From Thermohalobaculum sp963721105 (GTDB taxonomy: Bacteria > Pseudomonadota > Alphaproteobacteria > Rhodobacterales > Rhodobacteraceae): a stretch of 64,000 nucleotides of DNA. Under the pieces are notes generated by a model. The model saw only the letters and a list, made by a program, of their open reading frames with translations, was not told where the DNA came from and ran no database searches. The stretch is from positions 62,001-126,000 of the forward strand of contig CAVRHY010000007.1 in NCBI GenBank assembly GCA_963721105.1. The letters run 5' to 3'. The first letter of the stretch is position 1; each line of letters begins with the position of its first letter. This document shows positions 1-10,276 of the stretch, piece by piece. A program made the translations under genes and the position numbers.

Positions 1-114
1 GCGCTGCGAAGGCTGGTGGCGGCGCCGAAGACTGTCGCCGGCGGCCGGGCCGTTAGTCCGGTCCGCTGGCTGCCCCCACCCGGCCCCGGCTCCCCGGCGG
101 CCCCCGGGGGGCGA

Positions 115-143
115 TTGACGCGGCGAGCCGCGGCGACTACCTA
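115..143 (+). promoter_or_regulatory. Candidate sigma-70-type promoter for hrcA-grpE
   Basis: TTGACG at 115-120 and TACCTA at 138-143 are 17 bases apart, about 60 bases before the hrcA start. The -35 box is close to consensus but the -10 box is weak. No CIRCE inverted repeat (TTAGCACTC/GAGTGCTAA) and no CTTGAA-type heat-shock promoter is visible in the 203 bases before hrcA. Confidence 0.3.
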
Positions 144-203
144 CCGCTACGAGACTTCCCGCCAGAATGGCCGAACCTGCCAGAACGGGCCTGCCAGGAA
201 CGC

Positions 204-1283
204 ATGGCGCATCCCACTCCGACACTCAGCGATCTGAACGGCCGCAGCCGGGCAATTTTTGCGCGGCTGGTCGAGACCTATCTGGAAACCGGCGAGCCGG
301 TCGGGTCGCGCACGCTGTCCAGGATCATGGACCTCGGCCTCTCGCCCGCGTCGATCCGCAACGTCATGCAGGACCTCGAGCAGCTTGGCCTGCTGGACAG
401 CCCGCACGTCAGCGCCGGACGCATCCCGACGCAGACGGGGCTACGCATGTTCGTCGACGGCGTGCTCGAGCTTGGCGACATCCCGGCCGAGGAGCGTCGC
501 CAGATCGAGCAGTCGATGGCCGTCGAGGGTGAGTTGCCCACGATCCTGGACCAGGCGGGGGCGATCCTGTCCGGCCTCAGCCAGTGCGCCAGCCTGGTTT
601 TTGCCCCCAAGGTCGACGCGCCGGTGCGCCACCTGGAATTCGTCTCGATCGGCCGGGATTCGGCGCTGGCGGTGCTGGTCATGGAGGACGGCACCGTCGA
701 GAACCGCGTCTTCGACCCGCCGCCCGGGCTGACCCCGGCGGCGATGCGCGAGGCGGCGAACTTCCTGAATGCCTATCTGCGCGGCCGGACGCTGGTCGAC
801 GCGCGCGACGTCGTCTCGCGCGAGATCGAGGCGCGCCGCTCCGAGCTGGACAAGCTGGCCGCCGGGCTGGTCGAGAAGGGCATCGCCATCTGGTCGAATG
901 GCAGCCAGAACGAGCCCGAGCGGCTGATCGTGCGCGGCCAGTCGCACCTGCTGGCGCGCCCGCAGGACGACCAGGACCTCGAGCGCATCCGGCGGCTGTT
1001 CGACGATCTTGAACGCAAGCGAGACCTTGCCCAATTGTTGGATCTGGCGGAGGCGGGCGAAGGGGTCAGCGTCTTCATCGGCTCGGAGAACAAGCTGTTC
1101 TCGATGTCCGGCTCGTCCCTGGTGATCTCGCCCTACCGCGACACGAGCCGCCGGATCATCGGCGCCATCGGCGTGATCGGTCCGACGCGGCTGAACTACG
1201 GGCGAATCGTCCCGATCGTCGACTACACGGCGCGGCTTGTCGGCCGGATGGTCAGCGACCGCAGCAAGAAATCGAGCGAGTGA
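204..1283 (+). CDS. hrcA: Heat-inducible transcription repressor HrcA
   Basis: HrcA represses class I heat-shock genes by binding CIRCE operators; GroEL keeps it active. The 359-residue product has the family layout: an N-terminal winged helix (about residues 10-75, with ETGEPVGSRTLSR, SPASIRNVMQDLEQLGLL and HVSAGRIPTQTG), a GAF-like middle domain, and a C-terminal segment with IGSEN and the GAIGVIGPTRLNYGR motif. Length is normal for the family. The ATG at 204 is preceded by a modest AGGA. The stop overlaps an in-frame GTG of the grpE reading frame, so the two genes are translationally close and probably one operon, the usual alphaproteobacterial arrangement. No CIRCE site is visible upstream, so its targets (groESL, dnaK) are presumably elsewhere. 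Confidence 0.96.
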   Translation: MAHPTPTLSDLNGRSRAIFARLVETYLETGEPVGSRTLSRIMDLGLSPASIRNVMQDLEQLGLLDSPHVSAGRIPTQTGLRMFVDGVLELGDIPAEERRQIEQSMAVEGELPTILDQAGAILSGLSQCASLVFAPKVDAPVRHLEFVSIGRDSALAVLVMEDGTVENRVFDPPPGLTPAAMREAANFLNAYLRGRTLVDARDVVSREIEARRSELDKLAAGLVEKGIAIWSNGSQNEPERLIVRGQSHLLARPQDDQDLERIRRLFDDLERKRDLAQLLDLAEAGEGVSVFIGSENKLFSMSGSSLVISPYRDTSRRIIGAIGVIGPTRLNYGRIVPIVDYTARLVGRMVSDRSKKSSE

Positions 1284-1288
1284 GCATT

Positions 1289-2026
1289 ATGACGGAGAAG
1301 AAGGATCGCGTGGAACCCGAGGTGAGCTTCCCGGAAAACGACGGCGACGACGCAAGGCAGGCCGGTGGGCAGGCCCAAGCGCCTGGCGACGGCAGGCCGC
1401 GCGTCGAGGACCTCGTGCCCGGGCTGGGCGACGAGATCGACCGGCAGAACGAAGGGGACGAAATCGGGCGCGAGTCGGCGCGGATCGCCGCGCTGGAGGC
1501 CGAGCTGCACGAGCTGCGCGACAAGTGGACCCGCGCGCTGGCCGAAGCCGAGAACGTCCGCCGCCGCGCCGAGCGCGATCGGCGCGACGCCGAGGCCTAT
1601 GGCGGCACGCGCCTGGCGCGCGACGTGCTGGGCGTTTGGGACAATCTCGAGCGCGCGCTGAAGGCGGCCGATGACGAGTTGCGTGGCCGGTACGGTGCGT
1701 TCATCGAGGGCGTCGAGCTGACCCAGCGCGAGTTGCTGAACGCGTTCACGAAGCACAAAATCGCCAAGGTGACTCCCGAGAAGGGCGAGCGCTTCGATCC
1801 GAACCGCCACCAGGCGATGTTCGAGGCGCCGGTGCCCGGCGCCGAGGCCGGGACAATCATCGAGGTGATGCAGGACGGCTTCATCATCGCCGACCGCCTG
1901 CTGCGCCCGGCGCTGGTCGGCGTCGCCCGGGCGGCGCCGGAGACCGTGCAGGGCACGGCTGACAGGACCGCCGAGGTGCCGTACGATCGCAAGGACGAGG
2001 GAGCGCCCGGCGGGGGCGGCGAGTAG
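1289..2026 (+). CDS. grpE: Nucleotide exchange factor GrpE
   Basis: GrpE releases ADP from DnaK in the cytosolic Hsp70 cycle. The 245-residue product has an acidic, low-complexity N-terminus, a long coiled-coil helix (about residues 55-105, with LEAELHELRDKWTRALAEAENVRRR split over heptads) and the C-terminal beta domain ending in the family signature region (GTIIEVMQDGFIIADRLLRPA, then VGVA). I chose ATG 1289; an in-frame GTG at 1280 overlaps the hrcA stop and would add three residues. It is longer than E. coli GrpE because of the N- and C-terminal tails. dnaK and dnaJ do not follow; the next gene is an unrelated flavin-oxidase-like protein. Confidence 0.95.
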   Translation: MTEKKDRVEPEVSFPENDGDDARQAGGQAQAPGDGRPRVEDLVPGLGDEIDRQNEGDEIGRESARIAALEAELHELRDKWTRALAEAENVRRRAERDRRDAEAYGGTRLARDVLGVWDNLERALKAADDELRGRYGAFIEGVELTQRELLNAFTKHKIAKVTPEKGERFDPNRHQAMFEAPVPGAEAGTIIEVMQDGFIIADRLLRPALVGVARAAPETVQGTADRTAEVPYDRKDEGAPGGGGE

Positions 2027-2070
2027 GCTGACGCCTGGGGCGCGGCCCGGCGGCGACAGGAGGGGACGGC

Positions 2071-2677
2071 ATGGCGATCACAAGCGAGGCGGAGCTTCGC
2101 GAGCTCTACGGCGAGATTCATCCGCGCGCGGCGAAGAAGATCATCGGTCGGCTGGATGAGCACTGCCGGGCGTTCATCGCGGCCTCGCCCTTCGTGCTGG
2201 TCGCCACGACGGACGGCACGCGCCTCGACGTCTCGCCGAAGGGCGATCCGGCCGGGTCGGTGGTGGTCGAGGACGACCGGCACATCCTGGTCGCCGACCG
2301 GCCGGGCAACAACCGCATCGACGGGATGCTGAACGTCCTGAAGAACCCGCGGGTCGGGACGATCTTCCTGATCCCCGGCGTGCGCGAGACGCTGCGCGTC
2401 AACGGCACCGCGACGATCCACGACGAGCCGGAGCTGCTAGACCGCTGCGCGATCAAGGGGCGCCGCCCGATCACCGTCATGCGGATCCGCGCCGAGGAGG
2501 TCTTCCTGCACTGCGCCAAGGCGCTGCTGCGCTCGGAGCTGTGGTACGCCGGCGACCTGGCCGGCCGAGCGCCCCGTCCCGACCATGAGCGACATGATCA
2601 AGGACCACATCGGCGAGGACCTGCCGCACGAGTCGGACGAGGACATGGTCAGGCGTTACGAGCCGATGCTGTACTGA
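2071..2677 (+). CDS. Pyridoxamine 5'-phosphate oxidase-like flavin protein (frameshifted near 2570)
   Basis: The reading frame from ATG 2071 (after an AGGAGGGG ribosome site) encodes an FMN-binding split-barrel protein of the PPOX-like group: FVLVATTDGTRLDVSPKGDPAG and LVADRPGNNRIDGMLNVLKNPRVG are typical. Members bind a flavin and often reduce small molecules; the substrate is unknown. After LLRSELWYAG the frame loses sense. The expected family C-terminus (MSDMIKDHIGEDLPHESDE.. to a TGA at 2675-2677) continues in the next frame from 2585, so a one- or two-base indel lies between about 2555 and 2585. Because the tail is intact in the shifted frame, I read this as a sequencing error, not a pseudogene. 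The frame without correction would run to 2811 as nonsense. Confidence 0.75.
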
Positions 2678-2708
2678 CCACGGGCGCGGCCGGACGGGCG
2701 GCGCGGTC

Positions 2709-3101
2709 TCAGCCGGCGGCCCCCAGCACGGCGCCGATGACGGCGCAGGCGAGCGCGACATGGCCGGCATCGATCCACCAGAGCGCGCGCGGGCGGTCGG
2801 CGAAGGCGTAGTTGGTCAGCACGAACGGCACCGCGACGAAGAGGCCGAGCCCCAGCCCCGCCACCAGCCCTGCGCCGAGCCCGGTCACGCCGGACGACGC
2901 CATGATGTGCCAGAGCATCGCCGCCGTCAGGCAGTAGCCGAGGGGCGCCACGACAAAGGGCAGGTTCCGCCGCCGCGCCGCCTGCAGCTCGGCCTCGCTG
3001 CGGCCGGTCGCGGCGACCCAGCGCCGGGCGAGCGCCATGTACCAGGCCGATGCCGCGACGAAGGCGGCGAGGGCGGCCAGCGGAATCGACCAGAGACCCA
3101 T
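2709..3101 (-). CDS. DUF1761-type small membrane protein
   Basis: A 130-residue integral membrane protein with four predicted hydrophobic segments (about residues 3-23, 48-68, 75-97 and 107-128). The spacing and the WYM, FVVAPLGY and NYAFADRP stretches fit the DUF1761 family, whose function is not established. The start at 3101 is supported by GGAGG eight bases upstream; an upstream ATG in the same frame at 3158 lacks such a site. It stands alone, convergent with the preceding gene and divergent from the oxidoreductase to the right. Confidence 0.7.
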   Translation of the reverse strand: MGLWSIPLAALAAFVAASAWYMALARRWVAATGRSEAELQAARRRNLPFVVAPLGYCLTAAMLWHIMASSGVTGLGAGLVAGLGLGLFVAVPFVLTNYAFADRPRALWWIDAGHVALACAVIGAVLGAAG

Positions 3102-3223
3102 CGTCCGATCCTCCCGCCCGGCAGAGTGCGCCCGGCGGGCCGCGCCGTCCAGCGCCATCCGGCCGCGCCGTTGCGAAGCCGGCCGGCCCCGGCTAGACGG
3201 GCCGCAAAGCGAAGGAGCGCAGA

Positions 3224-4213
3224 ATGGCCGACACGCCCGGAGAGATGAGAGTGATCGAGCACGGCGAGGGCGGCGGCCCCGAGGTGCTGCACCTCGGCAC
3301 CCGCCCGGTGCCCGAGCCGCGCCCCGGCGAAGTGCTGGTCCGCGTGATCGCCGCCGGCGTCAACGGCCCGGACCTGAAGCAGCGCAAGGGCAACTACCCG
3401 GCGCCGCCGGGCGCCTCGGACCTGATGGGGCTCGAGGTCTCGGGCGAGGTCGTCGGGGCAGGGCCGGACGTCACGCGCTGGAAGGCCGGCGACATGGTCT
3501 GCGGGCTCTGCAACGGTGGCGGCTATGCCGAATACGTCGCGATCCCGGCGGCCCAGTGCCTGCCCGTCCCCGACGGCGTCGACCCGGTCGACGCGGCCGG
3601 GCTCTGCGAGACCTTCTTCACCGTCTGGAGCAATGTCTGGCACGGCCACGACGTGCCGGAAGGCGAGACCATGCTTGTGCATGGCGGCGGCGGCGGGATC
3701 GGCTCGACGGCGGTTCAGCTGGGCACCGCGATGGGGCTTCGCGTCTTCACCACCGCCGGGTCCGAGGCGAGCCGCAAGCTGGCCGGCGAGATGGGGGCCG
3801 AGCGGGTCATCGACTACAAGGCCGAGGACTTCGTCGAGATCGTCAAGGCGGCCGGCGGCGCCGACATCATCGTCGACTTCATGGGCGGCGACTATGTCGA
3901 GAAGAACATGAAGGCGGCGCGCATGGACTGCCGAATCATCCAGCTTGCCTTCGACCGTGGCGCCAAGGTCGAGCTGAGCCTCGGGCCGATCATGATGAAG
4001 CGGCTGGTGCTGACCGGCTCGACGCTGCGCCCCCGTCCGCCCGAGTTCAAGGCGGCCGTTGCCGCCGAGCTGACCGAACGGGTCTGGCCGATGTTCGGCC
4101 AGGGCAAGCTGCGGCCGGTGACGCGCCGCGTCTTTCCCTTTGCCGAGGCGCGCGCCGCGCACGAGGCGGTCGAGGCGCCTGGGCACGCCGGCAAGGTGCT
4201 GCTGCGCCCCTGA
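3224..4213 (+). CDS. NAD(P)H:quinone oxidoreductase, zinc-free MDR family (PIG3-like)
   Basis: A 329-residue medium-chain dehydrogenase/reductase. The GroES-like N-terminal domain (about residues 10-130) has VLVRVIAAGVNGPDLKQRKG and the GLEVSGEVVGAG motif. The Rossmann domain starts near residue 150 with HGGGGGIGSTAVQL, the NADPH-binding glycine motif. The zinc ligands of alcohol dehydrogenases are absent, as in the quinone oxidoreductase/PIG3 branch, which reduces quinones with NADPH. The C-terminus (FPFAEARAAHEAVE..GKVLLRP) is the standard family end. It is monocistronic, with a GC-rich palindrome after the stop facing the tctA end. Confidence 0.88.
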   Translation: MADTPGEMRVIEHGEGGGPEVLHLGTRPVPEPRPGEVLVRVIAAGVNGPDLKQRKGNYPAPPGASDLMGLEVSGEVVGAGPDVTRWKAGDMVCGLCNGGGYAEYVAIPAAQCLPVPDGVDPVDAAGLCETFFTVWSNVWHGHDVPEGETMLVHGGGGGIGSTAVQLGTAMGLRVFTTAGSEASRKLAGEMGAERVIDYKAEDFVEIVKAAGGADIIVDFMGGDYVEKNMKAARMDCRIIQLAFDRGAKVELSLGPIMMKRLVLTGSTLRPRPPEFKAAVAAELTERVWPMFGQGKLRPVTRRVFPFAEARAAHEAVEAPGHAGKVLLRP

Positions 4214-4219
4214 GGCCGC

Positions 4220-4243
4220 GCCGGGCGCCCGCGGGCGCCCGGC
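4220..4243. terminator. GC-rich palindrome between convergent genes
   Basis: Perfect 11-base arms (4220-4230 GCCGGGCGCCC and 4233-4243 GGGCGCCCGGC) form a strong hairpin seven bases after the quinone oxidoreductase stop and about 20 bases beyond the tctA stop. There is no T-tract, so it would be an imperfect intrinsic terminator or an RNA-end stabiliser serving both directions. Confidence 0.5.
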
Positions 4244-4264
4244 GTCGTCACCGCATGGCGGGCC

Positions 4265-5782
4265 TCAGCCCTCCTGCTCGTGCCCGCGCAGCCGCCGGCG
4301 GATCGCAACGAAGAGCGGCAGCAGGATCAGGATGAAGGCGATGACGGTGATCGGGCCGGCGATCGGCCGCGTCAGGAAGATCATCGGGTCGCCCGAGGAC
4401 AGCAGCAGCGACTGGCGGAGCGTCGGCTCGGCGATCGGGCCCAGCACGATCGCCAGCACCGCCGGCGCGACCGGGTAGTCGAGCTTGCGCAGGAAGTAGA
4501 AGCTGAACCCGAAGATCAGCATCAGCCAGACGTCGTGCATGTCCTGCGTCGCCGCGTAGCCGCCGACGATCGACAGCACGAAGATCAGCGGCGCCAGCAC
4601 CGTGAACGGCATCCGCAGCATCCAGATGAACAGCGGGATGAAGGCGAGGTTGATGACGAGCGCGAAGAAGTTCGAGACGTAGAACGAGCCGATCAGGCCC
4701 CAGACGAACGCCGGCTGGTCGGTGAAGAGCCGCGGCCCCGGCGTCAGCCCCCAGATCACCATGCCGCCGAGCAGGATGGCGGTGGTCGGCGAGCCGGGGA
4801 TGCCGAGCGTCAGCATCGGCAGCATGGCCCCTGTCGAGGCCGAGTTGTTGGCCGATTCCGGCGCCGCGACGCCGCCCGGGTGGCCCTTGCCGAACTCCTG
4901 GGGGTTGCGCGCCACCATCTTGGCGACGCCGTAGGACATGAGCGAGCCCGGCGTGGCCCCGGCGGCCGGAAGGATGCCGACGAAAAAGCCCAGGAACGAG
5001 CCGATGACCGTGCCCTTCCAGCCCCGCCGCACCGCCTCCTTGCTGTCGGTGATCATGCCCCGGAGCGTCATCTTGGCCTCGGTGGAGGTGACCTCGCCGC
5101 GTGTCGAGTCGATGGTCCACAACATCTCGCCGATGCCGTAGATGCCGATGGCGAGCACCAGGAAGTTGATGCCGTGCATGAAGCCGGAGATGTGGAAGAA
5201 GACGAGCCGCGGCGCGCCGGAGATCTCGTCATAGCCGACCGCGGCCATGACCAGCCCGAAGCAGATCGACAGGACGGTCTTGGGGATGTCGTCGCCGCCG
5301 AGCCCGACGAAGGTGGCGAAGGCCAGCAGCATCAGCGAGAAGATCTCGGGCGGCCCGAAGGACAGCGCGACCTTGGCCAGCGGCGGCGCGAAGGCGGTGA
5401 ACAGGATGTTCGACACCGAGCCGCCGACGAATGACGCCAGCGCCGCGGTCACGAGCGCCAGCGTGGCGCGACCCTTCAGTGCCAGCGGCCGGCCGTCGAA
5501 TGTCGTCGCCACCGCTGTCGAGGCGCCCGGTATGCCGAGCGTGATCGACGAGATGGCCCCGCCATACATGGCGCCGTAGTAGATCGCCGCGAGGAAGATG
5601 ATCGCCGAGTCCGGCGGCACGAGGAAGGTGATCGGCAGAAGGATGGCGACGCCGTTCACCGAGCCGAGCCCGGGCATCGCGCCGATGAACAGGCCCAGCG
5701 TCACGCCGATGATGATCAGGAGCAGGTTCAGCGGCTGCACCGCCAGCAGGAAGCCGTCCCCCAGATGTGCGAGAATTTCCAT
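4265..5782 (-). CDS. tctA: Tripartite tricarboxylate transporter, large permease TctA
   Basis: TctA is the large membrane subunit of TTT secondary carriers that import carboxylates with a periplasmic binding protein. The 505-residue protein is almost entirely hydrophobic, with about 11-12 membrane segments, and carries the family repeats GMPGLGSVNGVAILLP (near residue 35) and the second GILPAAGATPGSLMSYG copy (near 270). It ends the tctC-tctB-tctA transcript, 36 bases after tctB, with a good ribosome site (GGGAG) before ATG 5782. The substrate cannot be read from the sequence. Its position downstream of an oxalate/formate operon makes a dicarboxylate such as oxalate plausible, but that is inference. 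Confidence 0.93.
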   Translation of the reverse strand: MEILAHLGDGFLLAVQPLNLLLIIIGVTLGLFIGAMPGLGSVNGVAILLPITFLVPPDSAIIFLAAIYYGAMYGGAISSITLGIPGASTAVATTFDGRPLALKGRATLALVTAALASFVGGSVSNILFTAFAPPLAKVALSFGPPEIFSLMLLAFATFVGLGGDDIPKTVLSICFGLVMAAVGYDEISGAPRLVFFHISGFMHGINFLVLAIGIYGIGEMLWTIDSTRGEVTSTEAKMTLRGMITDSKEAVRRGWKGTVIGSFLGFFVGILPAAGATPGSLMSYGVAKMVARNPQEFGKGHPGGVAAPESANNSASTGAMLPMLTLGIPGSPTTAILLGGMVIWGLTPGPRLFTDQPAFVWGLIGSFYVSNFFALVINLAFIPLFIWMLRMPFTVLAPLIFVLSIVGGYAATQDMHDVWLMLIFGFSFYFLRKLDYPVAPAVLAIVLGPIAEPTLRQSLLLSSGDPMIFLTRPIAGPITVIAFILILLPLFVAIRRRLRGHEQEG

Positions 5783-5818
5783 GAAAGGCGTCTCCCAGCC
5801 GTCGCGGCGTCCGTGCGG

Positions 5819-6322
5819 TCAGTAGATGAGGGTGGATGTGTAGGCGAACAGCGGATCCATGAACGCCATGCCCTTTGGCAGCGTGATCCGCATCAGCGCC
5901 TCGAAGAAGAAGAAGAAGGCGATGGGCAGCCCGAGCGACATCGACAGCGTCAGCGTCCAGGAGTGCCGCCCGAGGATGCGTGTGTAGTAGAAAAGGAAGA
6001 CCATCATCGCGCCGTACATCGAAATGACGGACGTCAAAGCGACGAAGCCGATGATCCCGCCGCCGACCAGCAGCAGCATCCTCAGCGCGTAGGAATCGAC
6101 GAACTCGTCGGTCGACTGCGAGGGCGGCGAGGTGCGCCGCCACCAGTTGAACGCGATGACGCCCGTGCACACGAGCATGACTGCCGACAGCCAGAACGGC
6201 CAGGCGCCGCCTCCGGGGCCTTCGCCCCTGATGTAGCTGATGTCGAGCTTGGCGCTTTCGGTCATCAGGTAGATCGAAAGCACCGCCAGGATTGCTGCCG
6301 TAATGATCTCTGCCCGGCGCAT
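5819..6322 (-). CDS. tctB: Tripartite tricarboxylate transporter, small permease TctB
   Basis: A 167-residue membrane protein with four hydrophobic segments (about residues 5-22, 42-60, 80-110 and 125-150), the usual form of the poorly conserved TctB subunit. Identification rests on size, topology and position between tctC and tctA. It is separated from tctC by 136 bases that contain a strong hairpin, which may lower tctBA expression relative to the binding protein. Confidence 0.85.
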   Translation of the reverse strand: MRRAEIITAAILAVLSIYLMTESAKLDISYIRGEGPGGGAWPFWLSAVMLVCTGVIAFNWWRRTSPPSQSTDEFVDSYALRMLLLVGGGIIGFVALTSVISMYGAMMVFLFYYTRILGRHSWTLTLSMSLGLPIAFFFFFEALMRITLPKGMAFMDPLFAYTSTLIY

Positions 6323-6411
6323 GCCGAATTCTCCACTAGGTCTTTCCGCAAGGGACCCGCGCCGGCGGGTGCGCGTCGCGGGCGCACTGCCGCGCCCGTC
6401 TGTCAGGGTAA

Positions 6412-6444
6412 GCTCCCGCCCGCGGCGACTGCCGGGGCGGGAGC
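6412..6444 (-). terminator. Hairpin between tctC and tctB (partial terminator or mRNA stabiliser)
   Basis: Ten-base perfect arms GCTCCCGCCC (6412-6421) and GGGCGGGAGC (6435-6444) with a 13-base loop. It starts just downstream of the tctC stop on the coding strand and lacks a T-tract. Such a structure commonly gives more binding-protein mRNA than permease mRNA in transport operons. Confidence 0.5.
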
Positions 6445-6458
6445 GGCGGAGTGAGCGA

Positions 6459-7421
6459 TTACTCGCCCATTTCCTTCAGCAGATCGGTGTGGCGGTCGAT
6501 CTGCGTCTGCCAGTACTTCTTGGACTCGTCCGGCCCCATCCACAGCGGCTCGAGGCTCTCGGACTTCATGTAGTTCTGCCAGTCCTTGGAGTCGTAGACC
6601 TTCTTGAACAGGTCACGATAGTAGTCGGCAGCCTCGTCCGACATGCCCGGCGCACCGACGATGGCGCGCTGGTTGTAGTACGAGAAGTCCTTGCCCAGCT
6701 CCTTGACGGTCGGCACGTCGGGCAGGTTCGGCAGCCGCTCGTCCGAGAAGGCGAGCAGGGGCACGACGTCGCCCGACTCGTAGAAGCCGCGCGCCTCGGA
6801 CGGGTTGTTGACCGAGGCCATGATCTGCTGGCCGGCCAGGTCCTTGGCGACCGCGCCGCCGCCCTTGTACGGGATGTACTTGATGTCGAGGCCGAAGTTC
6901 TTCTCGAGCCAGGCGATGACGATCGAGTCCTCCTGGCCCTTGCCCGTGCCGCCCATCACGTAGCCGCCCTTCTTCACCACGTCGAGCCACTGGTCGAACG
7001 AGGTGATGCCGCTGTCCTTGTGGACCCACAGCACGAACGGGTCGACGCCCATCATCGCGATAGGCACGAACTTCATGATGTCGACGCCCAGATCCTTCTG
7101 GCGAAGCGGCGTCGTGAAGAACGAGTTCAGCGTCACGAGGATCGTGTGGTTGGGATCGCTGGCATTGGCCAGCGCGATCAGCGCCTCGGCGCCCGATCCG
7201 CCGCCCTTGTTGTTCGGCACCAGCGGCCGGACCGTCAGGTTCTCCTTCTCGGCGACCGACTGGATGAACCGGGCGATCTGGTCGGCGCCGCCGCCGGCCC
7301 CGGCCATGATGACGAAGTCGATCGGCTTCGTCGGCTCCCAGGCCAGCGCATTGCCGGCGAGCCCGGCGACCGCCAGAGCGGCCGCGCCGGCCAGCGTCGT
7401 CAGTTTCGAAAAATAGGTCAC
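6459..7421 (-). CDS. tctC: Tripartite tricarboxylate transporter substrate-binding protein TctC (Bug family)
   Basis: A 320-residue periplasmic binding protein. I start it at GTG 7421, preceded by AAGGGAG, which gives a clean signal peptide (YFSKLTTLAGAAALAVAGLAG, cleavage near ALA-WEP). A longer in-frame extension to 7532 has no signal sequence. The mature protein begins with the Bug-type KPIDFVIMAGAGGGADQIARF motif, which contacts a carboxylate, and has the usual NNKGGGSGAEAL loop. Bug proteins bind a wide range of carboxylates. Here it is the first gene of tctCBA, 205 bases downstream of fhs on the same strand. Confidence 0.93.
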   Translation of the reverse strand: MTYFSKLTTLAGAAALAVAGLAGNALAWEPTKPIDFVIMAGAGGGADQIARFIQSVAEKENLTVRPLVPNNKGGGSGAEALIALANASDPNHTILVTLNSFFTTPLRQKDLGVDIMKFVPIAMMGVDPFVLWVHKDSGITSFDQWLDVVKKGGYVMGGTGKGQEDSIVIAWLEKNFGLDIKYIPYKGGGAVAKDLAGQQIMASVNNPSEARGFYESGDVVPLLAFSDERLPNLPDVPTVKELGKDFSYYNQRAIVGAPGMSDEAADYYRDLFKKVYDSKDWQNYMKSESLEPLWMGPDESKKYWQTQIDRHTDLLKEMGE

Positions 7422-7626
7422 GTGTATCGTCTCCCTTGGTTTGTTGTCCGTCTTGTTCCCGCCCGCACGCCGGCCTGCCGCCGGTCTTACGCGCTCACAC
7501 TGCGCGGCGGACCCGATTGATTCACGTATCACGCATCGGGCTGGTGATCCCAGCCCCGGCCGCCGGCGGGTACGCGACGGAACACGTGCCGGCGGCCGTC
7601 GTCTTCTGGTCAGGCGGCGGTGCCGC

Positions 7627-9297
<1,671 letters not shown>

Positions 9298-9308
9298 TCG
9301 TGTCCCCT

Positions 9309-10239
9309 TCAGGCGCCGAGTTTCGTTCCGGCGGCGATGTTCGCCGAGGCGGCCCATTCGGCCGCGGGAATCTTGCCGCCGCCGGCCGGGCGCACCCGTT
9401 TGACCAGAATGCGTCCGCCATCGGCCTGCACGGTCACGCCGTCATCCGAGACGGAAGCGACCTCGCCCGGGGTGCCGCTGCCGCCATCCGTTCCGGGGGC
9501 CATGCGCGCATCGAAGATCTGGAGCTCGGCGCCGTTCACCGTCGTCCAGGCGCCCGGCTGGGGGTTCGTGCCGCGAATCAGGTTGTAGACGTCGCCGGCG
9601 GGCTTCTGCCAGTCAATCTGCGCGTCGCGCTTGCGGCACCAGCTCTCGTAGGTCGCCTTCGACTCGTCCTGGCTGGTGCGGGGCGGGTCGCCGGCGCGGT
9701 AGAGGTCGCAGACCTCGAGCACCGAGTCGATCGCCTTCGGGAAGATCTTCTTGAAGTAGACGTCGCCCAGCGTGTCGTCCGGGCCGATCGGGCATTCCCA
9801 CTGCATCAGGATATCGCCCTCGTCGAGCCCGTCGGTCGGGTAGAACCAGCAGAAGCCCGGTCTTCGTCTCGCCCCAGATGATCGGCCAGTTGATCGAGGA
9901 CGGGCCGCGGTGCAGCGGCAGGAGCGAGGGGTGGAAGCAGATCGAGCCGTGCTTCGGGATGTCGCGCGCCGCCTCGGGCACGAAGACGATCACGTAGGCC
10001 ATGATCATCAGGTCGGCGTCGTGCGAGCGCAGCGTCGCCAGCGTCTCCTCGCCCTTGAAGTCGGCAGGCTGGTGGACCGGCAGGCCCTTCTCCAGTGCCA
10101 GCTCCTTCAGCGGGTCGACGGGTCTGCCCTCCTTGTCGGGGGCGCAGTAGACGGCGACGACCTCGTCCGTCCCCGCGTCCAGCAGCTTTGCCAGCGCCTC
10201 CTTGCCGAAGGCCTGCTGGCCCATGACGATCAACCGCAT
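9309..10239 (-). CDS. 10-formyl-THF hydrolase-like formyltransferase-fold protein (frameshifted near 9855)
   Basis: Over two frames this encodes about 309 residues resembling the N-terminal hydrolase domain of 10-formyl-THF dehydrogenase (ALDH1L1) and, more distantly, methionyl-tRNA formyltransferase. The N-terminal part has a Rossmann start (MRLIVMGQQAFGKEALAKLL), and the HPSLLPLHRGPSSINW motif supplies the catalytic His. After GETKTG the frame shifts. The other frame continues with YPTDGLDEGDILMQWECP, which supplies the catalytic Asp, and a C-terminal OB-like domain (NLIRGTNPQPGAWT). The signature HPSLLP lacks the Asn seen in Fmt, which favours the hydrolase type. ATG 10239 is the likely start. 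One indel near 9855 is needed and is probably a sequencing error. Confidence 0.8.
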
Positions 10240-10276
10240 CCGTCCTCCCTTCACGCCGGCGCTGTCGCCGGTCTTG

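Noticed and set aside
1..203. CIRCE operator for HrcA
   Set aside because: No TTAGCACTC-N9-GAGTGCTAA-like inverted repeat is present upstream of hrcA or grpE.
16..237. Open frame at the left edge of the window
   Set aside because: Pro/Arg-rich composition, no motif, and it overlaps hrcA. It looks like a by-product of high GC.
4280..5434. Long open frames opposite tctA and similar antisense frames under fhs, lon, thrS, clpX and sat-cysC
   Set aside because: They mirror strongly conserved genes, are rich in Arg/Asp/Ala/Gly without domains, and follow the usual high-GC shadow pattern.
7538..7556. Inverted repeat GGGCTGG-TGATC-CCAGCCC between fhs and tctC as a terminator
   Set aside because: Only seven pairs with no T-run, and the whole 205-base gap is GC-rich, so a chance hairpin cannot be excluded.
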